From contig UQKL01000009.1 of assembly GCA_900541695.1 (NCBI GenBank), forward strand, positions 29,758-93,757: a stretch of DNA of 64,000 nucleotides, given 5' to 3'. Made by a program: the position numbers and the translations under genes. Each line of letters opens with the position of its first letter. Within the stretch, counting starts at the first letter, position 1. The stretch is from an uncultured Collinsella sp. GTDB taxonomy: Bacteria > Actinomycetota > Coriobacteriia > Coriobacteriales > Coriobacteriaceae. Positions 63,132 to 64,000 of the stretch are shown piece by piece. The notes below the pieces were generated by a model. The model was not told where the DNA came from. It saw nothing but the letters and a program-made list of their open reading frames with translations, and did no database searches.

Positions 63132-63409
63132 GACTACCACTCCTTTAAGGGACTGCCGAGCCATCTTCTAGGTGGCAGGGACTTCTTTTGACGCTCTAAT
63201 ATATGCCCATCCATTTCTTATATATACATTTTGATATAAAGTTTTTTAAGTCTATTTCTATAAGCATATCTAAGTCTGGTCGACTAAGGTTTTAACGAAG
63301 CTAAAGTTCTTTGAACCGTGCCTTAAATACCATATACGCGGCCTGTCAAAACGAAGCGGAGGGCTTACAATGAGCGCATACACGTTGTTAATGACAACCT
63401 AAGGGCATC

Positions 63410-63880
63410 ATGGACGATCAGACCTCCGACAATTCGTTTGAGTCGCTGCAGAACGATAGTTCTGCCTATTCACAGCCCATACGCTACCATCGTCCCCATA
63501 TTTCCCAAGAGCCCATTAACGATGCAGAGCCTGAGTATGTAACTCGCAATCGATATCAAACCCTAGAAGAATCTCAATCAGCGCGCAGACACATGGGTGT
63601 CGCCTCGAGCGATCCGGTGTATCTAAAAGATGCCCCCTTATCCAAAAACAGCGCAAGCAGCCAGGAGCAGACACAAACACCCACAAAGCAACATCGCAGA
63701 GGGCCCCGTCCCAAGCAAACTCTAACGCATTCCGCCCGCTATCTCGAGACGCCTAAGCAGGGGAAATCGATATTTACATCGTCAAACAGACGGCGCAGAC
63801 AGCACCGTCTCCAAATTGCGCTCTTGATCATTGCCATCGTGGCAATCGCGCTGGTCATTCATTTTGTTTTCTTCAAATAG
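63410..63880 (+). CDS. Hypothetical tail-anchored membrane protein (156 aa)
   Basis: The ATG at 63410 has AAGGGC 5 nt upstream. Residues 1-128 are polar and probably disordered (Gln/Ser/Asp rich, then a basic segment SNRRRRQHRL). The C-terminus is a single hydrophobic helix (about 134-155, QIALLIIAIVAIALVIHFVF). The layout is that of a cytoplasmic protein anchored by its tail, or a divisome/envelope adaptor. No family is recognised. Base composition is clearly less GC-rich than in neighbours, and a strong terminator follows at 63932. Confidence 0.65.
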   Translation: MDDQTSDNSFESLQNDSSAYSQPIRYHRPHISQEPINDAEPEYVTRNRYQTLEESQSARRHMGVASSDPVYLKDAPLSKNSASSQEQTQTPTKQHRRGPRPKQTLTHSARYLETPKQGKSIFTSSNRRRRQHRLQIALLIIAIVAIALVIHFVFFK

Positions 63881-63931
63881 AAAAGGCTATTAAGCCATAG
63901 AGGCGTTTAGCTCATATCGACCAAACGCAAA

Positions 63932-63959
63932 AAGGGGGAGGCCGCGAGGCCTCCCCCTT
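63932..63959. terminator. Terminator near the right edge
   Basis: AAGGGGGAGGCC pairs with GGCCTCCCCCTT around GCGA, 52 nt past the small membrane-protein gene. The last 40 bases of the window show no gene end that can be supported. Confidence 0.88.
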
Positions 63960-64000
63960 CTACATTCCCAATGGCGGCTCGGTGCCGTCCACCGGTCAGC

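Noticed and set aside
63132..63300. CIRCE or HAIR operator upstream of hsp20
   Set aside because: Neither the TTAGCACTC-N9-GAGTGCTAA nor the CTTGAGT-N7-ACTCAAG pattern is present.
63960..64000. Possible C-terminus of a minus-strand gene entering from the right edge
   Set aside because: The frame ending at the TAG near 63960 meets another stop 36 bases upstream, and no other frame gives a recognisable gene end in the 40 bases left.

Overview
The window is a stretch of bacterial chromosome with high G+C, densely packed genes, mostly good Shine-Dalgarno sites and an actinobacterial flavour. The small 4.5S-type SRP RNA, the tilS-hpt-ftsH group, the LTA-synthase-like enzyme, the paired heterodimeric ABC exporters and many intergenic palindromes suggest a gut Coriobacteriia member, most likely Collinsella or a close relative. 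That assignment is inference from gene content; no rRNA is present.

Layout. 0-7 kb: the 5' part of a KdpD-type sensor kinase (cut by the window edge), a 64-aa membrane protein, the K+ transporter Kup, a nitroreductase and an LTA-synthase-family enzyme. 7-17 kb: the most distinctive locus, a single minus-strand operon of sipW, three SipW-dependent (TasA/camelysin-like) subunits, a 1,820-aa modular surface protein and a membrane/wall-anchored protein. It has a recognisable promoter and is bracketed by two direct copies of a tandem-hairpin repeat. 17-30 kb: a flavodoxin-like protein, a DUF4143 ATPase behind six 23-bp iterons, a heterodimeric ABC exporter, SRP RNA, a TadA-glycerate kinase fusion, tRNA-Ser, a TetR regulator, LemA, IlvE, DedA and CysE. 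30-35 kb: a MarR-controlled heterodimeric ABC exporter and a 96-aa protein. 35-47 kb: nitroreductase, membrane protein, degenerate sigma-54-activator-like regulator, YeiH/GntR, GlmS, an amino-acid ABC permease and binding protein, LacI regulator, HAD phosphatase and LarE. 47-64 kb: a secreted nuclease, EF-G-like GTPase, a complete polar amino-acid ABC importer, RlmD-type methyltransferase, PHP phosphatase, aminotransferase, FtsH-Hpt-TilS, an MBL hydrolase, Hsp20 and a small membrane protein.

How the parts fit. SipW probably processes the fibre-like subunits encoded directly downstream, and the giant protein would be displayed with them; the stop/start spacing (1-3 nt between several genes) indicates coupled translation. 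Kup, the small membrane protein and the KdpD-type kinase may form a K+ module. Both exporter pairs carry one canonical and one degenerate ATPase site, as in known heterodimeric exporters.

The non-coding DNA is unusually structured. Five long nested hairpins (A-E) have arms of 26-35 bp that differ completely in sequence between copies yet stay self-complementary, around a shared internal-loop motif. About ten smaller hairpins share a GGGAC(A/G)G-type core. A 160-bp palindromic repeat occurs in inverted orientation around 36-40.3 kb, and a 213-bp MITE-like unit lies at 26.9 kb. No transposase, integrase or CRISPR array is visible. ORFs antisense to the listed genes were treated as shadows.
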